Assembly: GCA_023459495.1 (NCBI GenBank)
Contig: JAEWTL010000004.1
Location: forward strand, 1-64,000
DNA from: Bacillota bacterium
GTDB taxonomy: Bacteria; Bacillota; Clostridia; Christensenellales; SZUA-584
Reading direction: 5' to 3'
DNA: 64,000 bases
In this document: positions 31,449-40,504 of the stretch, piece by piece
How positions within the stretch are numbered: the first letter of the stretch is position 1
How the letters are laid out: the number at the start of each line of letters is the position of its first letter
Program-made: the position numbers and the translations under genes
The notes under the pieces: generated by a model
Told to the model about the DNA's origin: nothing
The model's database searches: none
Seen by the model: only the letters and a program-made list of their open reading frames with translations

Positions 31449-31519
31449 TGGCGTTCCTCCTTTGTTCTGTTCCCGATTATACCGCCCTAAATGCGCTTTT
31501 CGCAAGCCCGGGAGGAATA

Positions 31520-31548
31520 TTGGCAAACGTTGTGATTTATAATATAAT
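31520..31548 (+). promoter_or_regulatory. Sigma-A promoter of the flippase gene
   Basis: TTGGCA at 31520-31525 and TATAAT at 31543-31548 are 17 bases apart. The leader is about 45 bases. Confidence 0.8.
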
Positions 31549-31599
31549 GCCATTGATCAATGCCCATGGGCTTTTGCGTCGGTGGAGACAGGAGGAGCG

Positions 31600-33210
31600 A
31601 TGACCAGGAAACAGAATAGTTTTGTTGCCGGAGCTGCAATACTCGGCGGCATCGGGTTGATCGTCAAACTGATCGGGGCGGTGTTCCGCATCCCGCTGGG
31701 CAACATCGTCGGCTCGGTCGGCATGGCCAACTATCAGGCGGCTTATCCGCTGTACGCTGCGCTCGTCGTCATATCGACCGCGGGTCTGCCCACCGCGATC
31801 TCGCGCATGGTATCAGAGCGCGTGTCGGTGGGCGATTACAAGGGCGCGCACCGGGTGTTCATCGTCGCTTTCCGGGTGCTGCTCATTATCGGCATCGTAA
31901 CCACGGGCATCATGCTGCTCATCTCCAGATCCGTAGCAAACGGTGTCGGCGTCCCCACCGCGTGGCTTTCTTTGATGATGATCGCCCCGGCGCTGTTCTT
32001 CGTATCCATCCTTTCCGCTTACCGGGGATATTTTCAGGGTCTTCAGATGATGTGGCCCACCGCGTTTTCCCAACTCATCGAACAGGTTGTCAAGCTGGCC
32101 GCAGGGCTTTACCTCGCGCAGCTGATGCTGCCCCGCGGCGTGGAATACGGCGCGGCCGGGGCCCTGATCGGCATCTCGCTTTCAGAAGTGGCCGCACTGC
32201 TTTTTGTGGTCATCATCTATCAGTTTAAAAGGCGGGAACTGAAAGACAAGCGTGCCCTGCTCCCCAGCACGCCCTATCAGGCACAACGCTCCATTGGCAT
32301 GGACCTGCTGGTGATCGCCCTGCCGATCGCGCTCGGCGGCTGCATCATGCCGGCCATCAATATCGCGGACACGGCCATCGTCACCCGGTCGCTGATGTCC
32401 ATCGGTTATACGGAAGCAATGGCGCAGGCACGCTTCGGCGTGCTGACCGGGTTTGTGAACCCGCTCATCAACATGCCCGCAGTGCTTTCTCTGGCGCTGT
32501 GCATGAGCCTCGTGCCCGCCATATCCGCCGCGCGCGTGCAGAAGAATCCGGAGCTGGTCAGCTCGCGTTCCGCCATGGGCTTTAAGCTCTCCGTCCTCGT
32601 CGGCCTGCCCTCCGCCATCGGCATGTATATTCTTGCCGAGCCGATCATGCAGCTGCTGTACGGCAGCAGCCTCACCGCTGCGGAGATGGTGCTGGGCGTC
32701 AAGCTGCTGGAGACGCTGGCGGTCGGCGTGTTCTTCCTGACGCTGCTGCAGACCATGACCGGCATCTTGCAGGGCGCGGGCCATCAGTTTGTACCGCTCC
32801 TTAACCTCGGAATCGGCGCACTCGTAAAAATCGTGCTCAGCATCGTGCTTATCCGCATCCCCTCGCTCAACGTGGAAGGCGCGGCCATCGGCACCGCCGC
32901 CTGTTACGGTGTGGCGGCAGTGCTCAACCTGATCGCCATGATCCGCTATACCAAGCCACGGGTACGCCCGGTATCGGGCCTGCTGATGCCCTTGCTGTCC
33001 AGCGCTGGCATGGGTTTAGTCGCATATTTCCTGTATAAATACCTGATCGGTTCCATGGATAATACCTATGCATCCCTCATTACCATTGCGGCTGCGGTCA
33101 CCGTTTATGCCGTGTTGCTGGTTTTAACCGGCGCACTGCGCAAAAGCGACCTCAGGGAGATGTCGGGACGCGGCAAAACAAAAGCTGAAACTTACAACGG
33201 AGTAGAATGA
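31600..33210 (+). CDS. SpoVB/MurJ-type polysaccharide flippase
   Basis: This 536-aa MOP-superfamily membrane protein has about 14 helices. The N-terminus (GGIGLIVKLIGAVFRIPLGNIVG) and the YQAAYPLYA segment match the SpoVB/YtgP branch, which flips lipid-linked cell-wall or spore-cortex precursors. Whether it acts in sporulation (SpoVB) or vegetative growth (YtgP) cannot be decided here. The ATG at 31600 has GGAGG close upstream; a GTG at 31582 is in frame. It overlaps the MazG gene by an ATGA junction. Confidence 0.88.
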   Translation: MTRKQNSFVAGAAILGGIGLIVKLIGAVFRIPLGNIVGSVGMANYQAAYPLYAALVVISTAGLPTAISRMVSERVSVGDYKGAHRVFIVAFRVLLIIGIVTTGIMLLISRSVANGVGVPTAWLSLMMIAPALFFVSILSAYRGYFQGLQMMWPTAFSQLIEQVVKLAAGLYLAQLMLPRGVEYGAAGALIGISLSEVAALLFVVIIYQFKRRELKDKRALLPSTPYQAQRSIGMDLLVIALPIALGGCIMPAINIADTAIVTRSLMSIGYTEAMAQARFGVLTGFVNPLINMPAVLSLALCMSLVPAISAARVQKNPELVSSRSAMGFKLSVLVGLPSAIGMYILAEPIMQLLYGSSLTAAEMVLGVKLLETLAVGVFFLTLLQTMTGILQGAGHQFVPLLNLGIGALVKIVLSIVLIRIPSLNVEGAAIGTAACYGVAAVLNLIAMIRYTKPRVRPVSGLLMPLLSSAGMGLVAYFLYKYLIGSMDNTYASLITIAAAVTVYAVLLVLTGALRKSDLREMSGRGKTKAETYNGVE

Positions 33211-34625
33211 AAATGAACTTAACCATCGCCTCAATGGACGCGCGCGGCGGCGTCTCGGAAGCCGTTATCAAGGCTGCGCAAGCCGCTTCACGCATCGTCG
33301 TGCAGACCGACATGTGCCCCGTGCTGAAAGGACTCAATACGGCCTGTGAAACGCTGGACGACCTATACGACAGCACGGAAGATTTTGACGAACTGGCGGA
33401 CGCTGCCTGCAGCCGCATTGTGCAGGACGGCACGCTCTTTGTCACGCTGGGCGAAGCTTATGTAAGCCGTATCGCCGCGCAGGCTGTCAAAGCCGCCCGA
33501 ACAGCGGGCGTGCAGGTCTCCGTCATCCCCTACGGAGACGAGGCGATGTGCGCCGCTTTTGCCGCGGGCGCAGCTGACGGCCTGTCCGGCATCGTCGTAC
33601 ATACCGCCTCCTCCTTCCTGACTGCGAGCGACACGGACGCCGCACTCGTAATCCACGAGATCGACTCGCGCTTTGCGGCAAGCGAGCTCAAACTTCTGCT
33701 CATGCGCCACTACAAGGACGAGCATCCCGTGGTTCTGACGGACCGCCGGAGCGGAACTATGAAAATTATTCCTCTTTGGGAACTTGACGGCGAGCCCTCC
33801 TACGGGTATTATACGAGTGTAGTGCTTACCCCCGTCCCGCTGACGCAGAAGAAGCGCTACACCTTTCTGGACCTTGTGCGCGTAATGGACAAGCTCCGCG
33901 CGCCGGATGGCTGTCCGTGGGACAAAGAACAGACGCATGAGAGTCTGCGGCGCTATCTCATCGAAGAAGGCTACGAGGTGCTCGACGCCATCGACGCGGG
34001 CGACATGGATGCCCTCTACGATGAACTGGGCGACGTGCTGCTGCAGGTGGTGTTCCATGCGAGGATCGGCGAGCAATGCGGCGAGTTCGACATCTCGGAT
34101 GTGACCACAGCGGTCTGCGCCAAAATGATCTCGCGGCATACGCACATTTTTGGCAGTGCGGTAGCCGAGACGTCCGACGCGGTGATCCAAAACTGGGATC
34201 AAATCAAGCGCGGCGAAAAAGGCCAGTCGTCGATTGCCGAGGTGCTGAGCGATGTGCCAAGAAGTATGCCTGCGCTGATGCGCAGCGGCAAGGTGCAGCA
34301 CAAGGCCGGGCGCGCCGGAATGGATTTCCGCAAGCCTGAGGATGCGGCGGATAAGCTCCGCGAGGAGCTGTTCGAGGTGCAAAGCGCCAAATCCAGCGCT
34401 TCACTCGAGGAGGAATGCGGCGACCTGCTGTTTGCAGCGGTCAATGTGGCAAGGCTCTGGGGCGTGGAACCCGAGACCGCGCTGCAAAAAGCGACCGACA
34501 AGTTTATCCGCCGGTTTGAGGTGGCGGAGAAGTTGGCCGCAAAAAGGGGCATCGACATGCGCGACTGCAGCGTGGATACGCTGGATGCATTGTGGAACGA
34601 GGCCAAATCGGCGCTGAAAAAATGA
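33207..34625 (+). CDS. mazG: MazG-family nucleotide pyrophosphohydrolase with diverged N-terminal methylase-like domain
   Basis: This 472-aa protein is a YabN-like fusion. Residues 1-210 resemble the tetrapyrrole-methylase fold but have lost recognisable SAM motifs. Residues 225-472 hold two MazG domains. The first has the metal motif EEGYEVLDA...DELGDVLLQ, and the second has EELFEVQSA...EEECGDLLFA. MazG hydrolyses NTPs to NMP and pyrophosphate and helps clean damaged nucleotides or adjust ppGpp. Its position right after a SpoVB-like gene is the standard Firmicute arrangement (spoVB-yabN-hup order), and HU follows here too. Confidence 0.93.
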   Translation: MKMNLTIASMDARGGVSEAVIKAAQAASRIVVQTDMCPVLKGLNTACETLDDLYDSTEDFDELADAACSRIVQDGTLFVTLGEAYVSRIAAQAVKAARTAGVQVSVIPYGDEAMCAAFAAGAADGLSGIVVHTASSFLTASDTDAALVIHEIDSRFAASELKLLLMRHYKDEHPVVLTDRRSGTMKIIPLWELDGEPSYGYYTSVVLTPVPLTQKKRYTFLDLVRVMDKLRAPDGCPWDKEQTHESLRRYLIEEGYEVLDAIDAGDMDALYDELGDVLLQVVFHARIGEQCGEFDISDVTTAVCAKMISRHTHIFGSAVAETSDAVIQNWDQIKRGEKGQSSIAEVLSDVPRSMPALMRSGKVQHKAGRAGMDFRKPEDAADKLREELFEVQSAKSSASLEEECGDLLFAAVNVARLWGVEPETALQKATDKFIRRFEVAEKLAAKRGIDMRDCSVDTLDALWNEAKSALKK

Positions 34626-34721
34626 TGTGCGCCATGTATAACCCCCGTATAAACGGGAATGTTTAATCTGTCAGCAAGGGCTGAAACCCATACCCATGAA
34701 TATATCTGAGGAGGAACTAAT

Positions 34722-34997
34722 ATGAACAAGACCGAATTGATTGAAGCCGTCGCGAAGAAAGCCAACTTGACGAAGAAAGATACGGATGCCTGCCTTGCAG
34801 CGTTTGTGAGCGTCGTGGGTGAGGCTCTGGCCAGCAAAGACAAGGTTCAGTGGACTGGCTTTGGAACCTTTGAACTCCGTGAGCGCGCTGCGCGCAAGGG
34901 CGTAAACCCGGCGACCGGTGCACAAATCGACATCCCCGCTTCGAGCGCGCCTGCGTTCAAGCCTGGCAAAGCGTTCAAGGATGTTTTCGGCAAATAA
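34722..34997 (+). CDS. hup: HU-family DNA-binding protein
   Basis: This 91-aa nucleoid protein forms dimers that bend DNA. It has the N-terminal MNKTELIEAVAKKANL helix, the GFGTFELRERAAR core and the RKGVNPATG beta-arm region. The ATG has a GAGGAGG site. Ninety-seven bases separate it from mazG. A strong bidirectional terminator follows. Confidence 0.97.
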   Translation: MNKTELIEAVAKKANLTKKDTDACLAAFVSVVGEALASKDKVQWTGFGTFELRERAARKGVNPATGAQIDIPASSAPAFKPGKAFKDVFGK

Positions 34998-35019
34998 GCA
35001 AATTTAAAAAGCAACGCAA

Positions 35020-35051
35020 AGAGCGCCGGTATACCCGGCGCTCTGCTTTTA
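35020..35051. terminator. Bidirectional terminator between hup and the citrate-synthase-like gene
   Basis: An AGAGCGCCGG/CCGGCGCTCT stem is followed by GCTTTTATT on the plus strand and TTTGCG on the minus strand. The genes on both sides converge on it. Confidence 0.85.
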
Positions 35052-35061
35052 TTCGGAGAAA

Positions 35062-36459
35062 TTATCTGCTCAGCCAGTCATTGCGGTGATGGCACAACGC
35101 GATGTACGAATCGTTGTCCACCTGGCTGATGATGAGCTCCAACTCGTCATCGCCCACCGATGTGGTGCGCCCTTCCTCAAACTCCCTGTCGACCTCGGCC
35201 TTGATCAGCGCCACAAGCTTATCCGTCTTGGCCATGGCCTTGGCGTCCTTGAGCTTGAAGTGCGAGTTGAGCCAGTGCGCGATGCCCGCGAGGCCCGAAT
35301 GCGCATCAATGGCGACCGTGACCGGGCGGTTCAGCAGCTTCTCGGTATTGAAGATGTTGTAGATCTCCTCGTCCTTTAAAAGACCGTCCGCGTGAATTCC
35401 GGCCCGCGTGGAATTGAAGTTACGTCCCACGAAAGGCGTACGAGGACCGATCTCAGTACCCAGATTGTTCTCGAAATACTCGGCAATCTCAGTGATTACC
35501 GGAAGATCCATACCGTCGGTTGTACCTTTGAGGCCGCAGTATTCCATGACCATCGCTTCGGTTGGGCAGTTGCCCGTGCGTTCGCCAATACCAAGCATGG
35601 AGCAGTTGACTGATGCCGCGCCGTACAGCCATGCCGTGGCGGAGTTGGTAACCACCTTATGGAAATCGTTGTGTCCGTGCCATTCAAGCAGCTCGGAGGG
35701 CACGCCCGAATAGAAATGCATGCCGTACACGATGCCCTGCACGCTGCGCGGCAGCGAAGCGCCCGGATATGTGATGCCGTAGCCCAGTGTATCGCACAAC
35801 CGCACCTTGATGGGCATACCGCTCTCCTGCATCAGTTTCATGAGTTCATCGACAAACGGGATGACGTAGCCATAGAAATCCGCACGCGTGATGTCCTCCA
35901 GATGGCAGCGCGGACGGATGCCATACTCGATCGCCATCTTGACCACACCCAGATACTTATCCATGGCCTGCTTGCGCGTCAGCCCCATCTTCTTGAAGAT
36001 GTGATAGTCCGAACAGCTTACGAGGATGCCGGTCTCCTTGATGCCGAGGCTCTTCACAAGCTCAAAGTCTTTCTGGCTCGCGCGAATCCACGCCGTCACC
36101 TCAGGGAATTCATAGCCCAGGTCGAGGCAAGCCGCAAGGGCTTCCTTATCCTTCTGCGTGTATACAAAGAACTCGCTCTGACGGATGATGCCTTTGGGAC
36201 CGCCCAGACGGTGCTGCATCTTATACAGGTCCACCACCTGCTCCACTGTAAAGGGTGTGCGGCTCTGCTGGCCGTCGCGGAAGGTCGTGTCGGTGATCCA
36301 GATGCTTTCCGGCATGTTCATGGGCACTACGCGGTGGTTAAACGTGATCTTGGGCACCGAGTCGTACTCAAACATATCGCGGAAGAGCTGTGGCTCCTCC
36401 ACATCCTGAAAGGAAAACTTATAATCGTTCTCCAGCAGCAAATTCCATCTTCCGTCCAT
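35062..36459 (-). CDS. (Re)-citrate synthase / homocitrate synthase-family enzyme
   Basis: This 465-aa DRE-TIM metallolyase condenses acetyl-CoA with a 2-oxoacid. The signature ITDTTFRDGQQ and metal-site HGHNDFHK are clear. The length, the pre-domain (PQLFRDMFEYDSVPKITF) and segments such as GGPKGIIRQSEFF and ERTGNCPTEA match the clostridial (Re)-citrate synthase group rather than 2-isopropylmalate synthase. (Re)-citrate synthase makes citrate with opposite stereochemistry and feeds glutamate synthesis in strict anaerobes. Homocitrate synthase activity remains possible. It is followed upstream by an aminotransferase gene in the same direction. Confidence 0.83.
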   Translation of the reverse strand: MDGRWNLLLENDYKFSFQDVEEPQLFRDMFEYDSVPKITFNHRVVPMNMPESIWITDTTFRDGQQSRTPFTVEQVVDLYKMQHRLGGPKGIIRQSEFFVYTQKDKEALAACLDLGYEFPEVTAWIRASQKDFELVKSLGIKETGILVSCSDYHIFKKMGLTRKQAMDKYLGVVKMAIEYGIRPRCHLEDITRADFYGYVIPFVDELMKLMQESGMPIKVRLCDTLGYGITYPGASLPRSVQGIVYGMHFYSGVPSELLEWHGHNDFHKVVTNSATAWLYGAASVNCSMLGIGERTGNCPTEAMVMEYCGLKGTTDGMDLPVITEIAEYFENNLGTEIGPRTPFVGRNFNSTRAGIHADGLLKDEEIYNIFNTEKLLNRPVTVAIDAHSGLAGIAHWLNSHFKLKDAKAMAKTDKLVALIKAEVDREFEEGRTTSVGDDELELIISQVDNDSYIALCHHRNDWLSR

Positions 36460-36482
36460 TCAATCGTCTCCTCTCAAAACCT

Positions 36483-37667
36483 CTATTTCAGCAGCGCCAT
36501 GAAGCGGGCAATGCGCTCCAGGCCCTTCTTGATGTTCTCTTCACTCGTTGCGTAGCTCAGACGCACATACTCGTCTGCTCCGAAGGATACGCCGGGCACC
36601 ACTGCCACTTCGGCGTGCTGCAGCAGCAGTTCGGTAAAATCCAGCGAACCGGTGATGGGCGTGCCTTCACAGGACTTGCCGATGGCCCCGGAGATATTCA
36701 TCATCACGTAGAACGCGCCCTGCGGCACGCTGCAGGACAGTCCGTCAATATTGTTGATCAGATCGCAGAGTAACTTGCGGCGGCCGTTGAACGCGTCGCG
36801 CATATGCTTCACCGCATCCTGCGGGCCGCTGAGCGCCTCAATCGTGGCATACTGCGCAATCGAGTTTGGGTTGGACGCGGCGTGCGACTGGTAAGCGTCC
36901 ATCAGGTCCGCAATCTCCTTCGTGCTGGCCGTGTAACCGATACGCCAGCCGGTCATCGCGTAGGTCTTGGATACGCCGTTGACGATGATCGTCTGCTTCT
37001 TGATCTCTTCTCCAAGTGTTGCGATGCTGACGTGCTCACCCTCATAGATGAGTTCGTCGTAGATTTCGTCGGAAACGACGAATATGCCCGCCTCCACCGC
37101 AACTTCCGCGATAGCCGTAAGCTCCTCACGCGTATACACGGTCCCGCAAGGGTTGGATGGCGAGTTTAAGATCAGCGCCTTGGTGTTGGGCGTAATGGCG
37201 GCACGGATGCTGTCCGCTGTAGCCTTGAAGGTATGATCCGTTTCGAGAAATACCGGGATGCCGTCGTGCATGCGCACGAGCTCCGGATACGTGAGCCAGT
37301 ACGGTACCGGGATGATGACCTCATCGCCCGGATTCAGTATTGCGGCAAACGCATTAAACAACGAGTGCTTCGCGCCGTTGCTGATCACGATTTGGTTGGG
37401 CTCATAGGAAAGGCCGGTCTTTTTCATCAGGCTCTGCGTCACGGCCTTGCGCAGCTCTATGGTTCCGGAAGCCGGTGTGTAACGCGTTAACCCTAAGTCC
37501 AACGCCTTTTTTGCGGCTTCTACGATGTTTGCGGGCGTATCAAAATCCGGTTCACCTGCGCCAAAGCCCACCACGTCGCGGCCTTCCTGCTTCATCTTCT
37601 TGGCTAGCGCGGTAACTTTGAGAGTGATCGACGGTGATATCCCAAGTGCCTTGGCTGATAATTTCAT
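36483..37667 (-). CDS. Class I aspartate/aromatic aminotransferase
   Basis: This 394-aa PLP aminotransferase of fold type I has the PLP lysine in NGVSKTYAMTGWRIGY and substrate arginine near the C-terminus (YVRLSYA). The N-terminal GFGAGEPDFDTP matches AspB/AspC-like enzymes that exchange aspartate, glutamate or aromatic amino acids. The ATG at 37667 has GGAGGGGG upstream, and the 16-residue extension is unlikely. It precedes the citrate-synthase-like gene, consistent with joint supply of oxoacid and glutamate carbon. Confidence 0.92.
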   Translation of the reverse strand: MKLSAKALGISPSITLKVTALAKKMKQEGRDVVGFGAGEPDFDTPANIVEAAKKALDLGLTRYTPASGTIELRKAVTQSLMKKTGLSYEPNQIVISNGAKHSLFNAFAAILNPGDEVIIPVPYWLTYPELVRMHDGIPVFLETDHTFKATADSIRAAITPNTKALILNSPSNPCGTVYTREELTAIAEVAVEAGIFVVSDEIYDELIYEGEHVSIATLGEEIKKQTIIVNGVSKTYAMTGWRIGYTASTKEIADLMDAYQSHAASNPNSIAQYATIEALSGPQDAVKHMRDAFNGRRKLLCDLINNIDGLSCSVPQGAFYVMMNISGAIGKSCEGTPITGSLDFTELLLQHAEVAVVPGVSFGADEYVRLSYATSEENIKKGLERIARFMALLK

Positions 37668-37864
37668 TGTCCCCCTCCGTTGGTTGGCAAATATGAAACT
37701 TATTTTATTATACATTTCATTTTAAACCATACTAGCATATGATTTAGCGCTTCGCAAGCCCATTTTTGCATTTTTCAAAAAAATATATTGCATACAAGCT
37801 CTCTCGTTACTTTTTTCACCACGCGCCCTCACTGCTACATATATATATAAAGAGGTGATGAAGT

Positions 37865-38122
37865 ATGAAGCAGCTCATTGTTCTTTGCGGAGAGCACTGC
37901 GGCTACTGCAAGAAAGCGAAGATGCTGATCCGCCGCGCACTCGAAAAGGAGCCAGAGTTTGCGGCACTCGATATTGCGTATATCTGCGATGAAAGTCTGG
38001 AGGCAAAAAATTACCCGCACGCGTTCGTCCCCGCCTTTTTCTGCGGCGGCGCGCAGCTGTTCGAGGGCAATCCCTCCATGCAAAACATCGTCGCGATATT
38101 ACGGAAGTGTCTCAAATCGTGA
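37865..38122 (+). CDS. Glutaredoxin/thioredoxin-like small protein
   Basis: This 85-aa protein has a single thioredoxin fold with the redox motif CGYC (residues 12-15) and a cis-proline region in VPAFFC. It is probably a disulfide reductant or a metal-handling thiol protein in the cytosol. The ATG follows AAAGAGGTGATG. It stands alone, divergent from the aminotransferase gene and ahead of the degV promoter. Confidence 0.8.
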   Translation: MKQLIVLCGEHCGYCKKAKMLIRRALEKEPEFAALDIAYICDESLEAKNYPHAFVPAFFCGGAQLFEGNPSMQNIVAILRKCLKS

Positions 38123-38182
38123 GATTTTACGCGGTCCGACCGTATTTTTATATGAAAAATCTATGAAAAATTGACTCAGACC

Positions 38183-38211
38183 TTGTCAGGCGGCAAAAGG
38201 CATTATAAAAT
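38183..38211 (+). promoter_or_regulatory. Sigma-A promoter of the DegV gene
   Basis: TTGTCA at 38183-38188 and TAAAAT at 38206-38211 are separated by 17 bases. Confidence 0.65.
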
Positions 38212-38240
38212 GACTAAAAAAGGGAAAGGATCTTGGGCAT

Positions 38241-39104
38241 ATGTCAAACTACATTATTGGAACCAGCTCCACCTCCGACCTGCCGCTTGATTATATTCAG
38301 AAGCACGACCTTCTGATCATGAAGTATACGTTTATACTGGATCACAAGGAGTACAAGGACGGAGACATGGATCCCAAGACGTTCTACGACCTGGAACGCG
38401 ATGGCAACCTGCCTTCCACGTCCCAGCTTACCCCGGAGGAAATCGTGCAGGCCTTTGAACCCATCCTTGCCGCGGGCAACGACCTGCTGCACATTGAGTT
38501 TTCGTCTGGCCTTTCGGGCAGCTACAACAACGTACGCCTCGTTGCGGATGAACTGCGCGAGAAGTACCCCAAGCGGAAGCTGATCGTGGTCGACTCTTTG
38601 TGCGCGTCGCTTGGGCTTGGTCTGTTGGTGGATTACGCTGTCCGGATGCGTGATGCGGGTAAGAGCATCGATGAAACCGCCAAATGGGTTGAATCCAATA
38701 AACTGGGCCTTAACCATTGGTTCACCGTGGACAGCCTTTCCCATCTGCGCCGCGGCGGGCGTGTAACAGGCGCAGCCGCCTTTGTGGGCAATCTTCTGCA
38801 TATTAAGCCAGTACTCAACGTGGATTTTGAGGGCCACCTGATTCCCCGCGAAAAGGAACAAGGCCGCCGCAAGGCGTTAAAGAGCCTGGTCGATAAGATG
38901 GAGGCGCAAGTATATAAACCGGAGGGCCAGCAGATCTTTATCAGCCACGGCGACGACGAAGAGGACGCAAAAAAGGTTGCGGACATGGTGCGCGAGCGGT
39001 TCCCCGAAATCGGGGGCATCATGATCAACCCGATCGGTGCGGTCATCGGTGCACATTCGGGTCCCGGTACCATTGCGCTGTTCTTTATGGGCAGATCCCG
39101 CTGA
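38241..39104 (+). CDS. DegV family fatty-acid-binding protein
   Basis: This 287-aa two-domain protein binds a fatty acid, and in Firmicutes some members (FakB) present it to a fatty-acid kinase. DegV landmarks are STSDLPLDYI, FSSGLSGSYNNVRLV, VVDSLCASLGLGLLVDYA, SLSHLRRGGRVTGAAAF and the C-terminal IGAVIGAHSGPGTIALFF. It is a single-gene transcript with its own promoter and terminator. The actual lipid is unknown. Confidence 0.93.
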   Translation: MSNYIIGTSSTSDLPLDYIQKHDLLIMKYTFILDHKEYKDGDMDPKTFYDLERDGNLPSTSQLTPEEIVQAFEPILAAGNDLLHIEFSSGLSGSYNNVRLVADELREKYPKRKLIVVDSLCASLGLGLLVDYAVRMRDAGKSIDETAKWVESNKLGLNHWFTVDSLSHLRRGGRVTGAAAFVGNLLHIKPVLNVDFEGHLIPREKEQGRRKALKSLVDKMEAQVYKPEGQQIFISHGDDEEDAKKVADMVRERFPEIGGIMINPIGAVIGAHSGPGTIALFFMGRSR

Positions 39105-39116
39105 CATCTGTAACCA

Positions 39117-39144
39117 GCCCCGGCATCACGCCGGGGCTTTTTTT
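39117..39144 (+). terminator. Terminator of the DegV gene
   Basis: A GCCCCGGC/GCCGGGGC stem is followed by seven T residues. Confidence 0.92.
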
Positions 39145-39238
39145 GATGCGGCTCCTCAAGGTGCCGGTCCTTTGGCGTGTGATATTTGTCCTTCTTTTTT
39201 CATATAGATGTTTTAACCATATGATGAGGAGGATCAAT

Positions 39239-40123
39239 ATGAGGTACTCAAGAATGGCGTCGTCCCCGCCGCCTAAGAAAAAGGTTCGCTACGCCAACTG
39301 GATCATCGCCGCGGTTATACTCGGTATCGCGGCTTACTTTATTGGCGCAGGCGCGGCGGGCGGCTGGCTCGCCAAGAACGTGATTGAACCGGTGTTCGGT
39401 AAGGGCAGCTCCAGCGCGGCCTCGCCTGACCCCACCCCTTTCGCCACGGCAACGCCGCTGGTTACGCCATCCGGCACTACCACAGCATCAGGCCGCGTGG
39501 AAGAGACTATCACTGCAGAGGAGATTGCCCTCTATACGCTGCAGATTGGCGCGTTTGAGGACGAAGGGCACGCAAAGAGTTCCGCCGAAACCATCGCGGC
39601 ACTGGGCGGTGCCGGGTATGTGGCATACGACGGCAGCCTTTACCGCGTACTCGCCGCAGGCTACATCAACGAGAGCGACGCCAAGGACGTACAGACTGCG
39701 CTCGAAAACCAGGGAGTGTCCTCCACCGTGTTCCAGCTTAAATCTGGCTCGCTGGAGTTTAAAATCGGCGCGACGCCCGCACAGGTGGAAGCAGTGAAAG
39801 CATGCTTTGCCGCCATACCCGACGCGGTGGAACGGCTGCAGCAGATCATATACGACGCTGACCGCGGCGAGAATGTGGACGAGGCTATCAAAACGCTTGG
39901 GACCGACATGACCGCAGTCTATGGTACGCTGGAAGCCGCGGTATCGCCGGACGACAGCGCAATACAGAGCCTTGCGGCGTATATGTCGAATTTTTGTGAA
40001 AAAATAAACAATATACCCGTATCGGGAGATGTTTCAGCGGTGGAATTTTCCGCAAAACTCAAGTATAATCTGATTGATATCGTTGTCGATTATTCCGCCT
40101 TTCTCAAATCATTGGGCGGTTAA
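39239..40123 (+). CDS. Membrane-anchored SPOR-domain protein
   Basis: This 294-aa protein has a short basic cytoplasmic tail, one membrane helix (residues 20-40) and a Thr/Pro/Ser-rich linker. A SPOR-like domain of about 70 residues follows (LYTLQIGAFEDEGHAKSSAETI to SSTVFQL), and then a helical C-terminal domain. SPOR domains bind denuded glycan strands of peptidoglycan at division or sporulation septa. The ATG at 39239 has a GAGGAGG site. It lies 28 bases before the hydrogenase-linked operon and may be co-transcribed with it, but the functions look unrelated. Confidence 0.82.
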   Translation: MRYSRMASSPPPKKKVRYANWIIAAVILGIAAYFIGAGAAGGWLAKNVIEPVFGKGSSSAASPDPTPFATATPLVTPSGTTTASGRVEETITAEEIALYTLQIGAFEDEGHAKSSAETIAALGGAGYVAYDGSLYRVLAAGYINESDAKDVQTALENQGVSSTVFQLKSGSLEFKIGATPAQVEAVKACFAAIPDAVERLQQIIYDADRGENVDEAIKTLGTDMTAVYGTLEAAVSPDDSAIQSLAAYMSNFCEKINNIPVSGDVSAVEFSAKLKYNLIDIVVDYSAFLKSLGG

Positions 40124-40150
40124 AATTTTAAACTTGCAATCGGAGGATCT

Positions 40151-40501
40151 ATGACCATTCGCGATGCAGCCGAAACGCTCGGCTGCGAAATCGTCTGCGG
40201 GGAGCAGAACGCGGACAAGCCCATCGCAGCAGCGTTCGGCGCCGACCTGATGAGCGACGTGCTGACCTATGCGGCCGAGGGGTGTCTGCTGCTAACCGGC
40301 ATGATGAACACGCATGTGCTGCGTACCGCACAGATATTGGACGTGCCCTGCGTCATGTTTGTGCGGGGCAAGCGACCCACCACCGAAATGATCGACCTGG
40401 CCACGCAGATGGGCATCACGCTGCTCGCCTGTGGCAGCACGCTGTATGAGGCGTGTGGCAGACTGTACGCGCGCGGCCTTGGACCGTGCAGAAAGGCATA
40501 A
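40151..40501 (+). CDS. DRTGG-domain protein, first copy
   Basis: This 116-aa single-domain protein matches the DRTGG fold otherwise found in phosphotransacetylase regulators and HPr-kinase-like proteins. It starts with the TIRDAAETLGCEIVCG segment and contains LLTGMMNTHVLRTAQ. A related protein is encoded three genes downstream, so the pair flanks the hydrogenase-like gene. This arrangement recurs next to [FeFe]-hydrogenase genes in Clostridia and points to redox or hydrogen signalling. Ligand and partner are unknown. Confidence 0.8.
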   Translation: MTIRDAAETLGCEIVCGEQNADKPIAAAFGADLMSDVLTYAAEGCLLLTGMMNTHVLRTAQILDVPCVMFVRGKRPTTEMIDLATQMGITLLACGSTLYEACGRLYARGLGPCRKA

Positions 40502-40504
40502 GGA

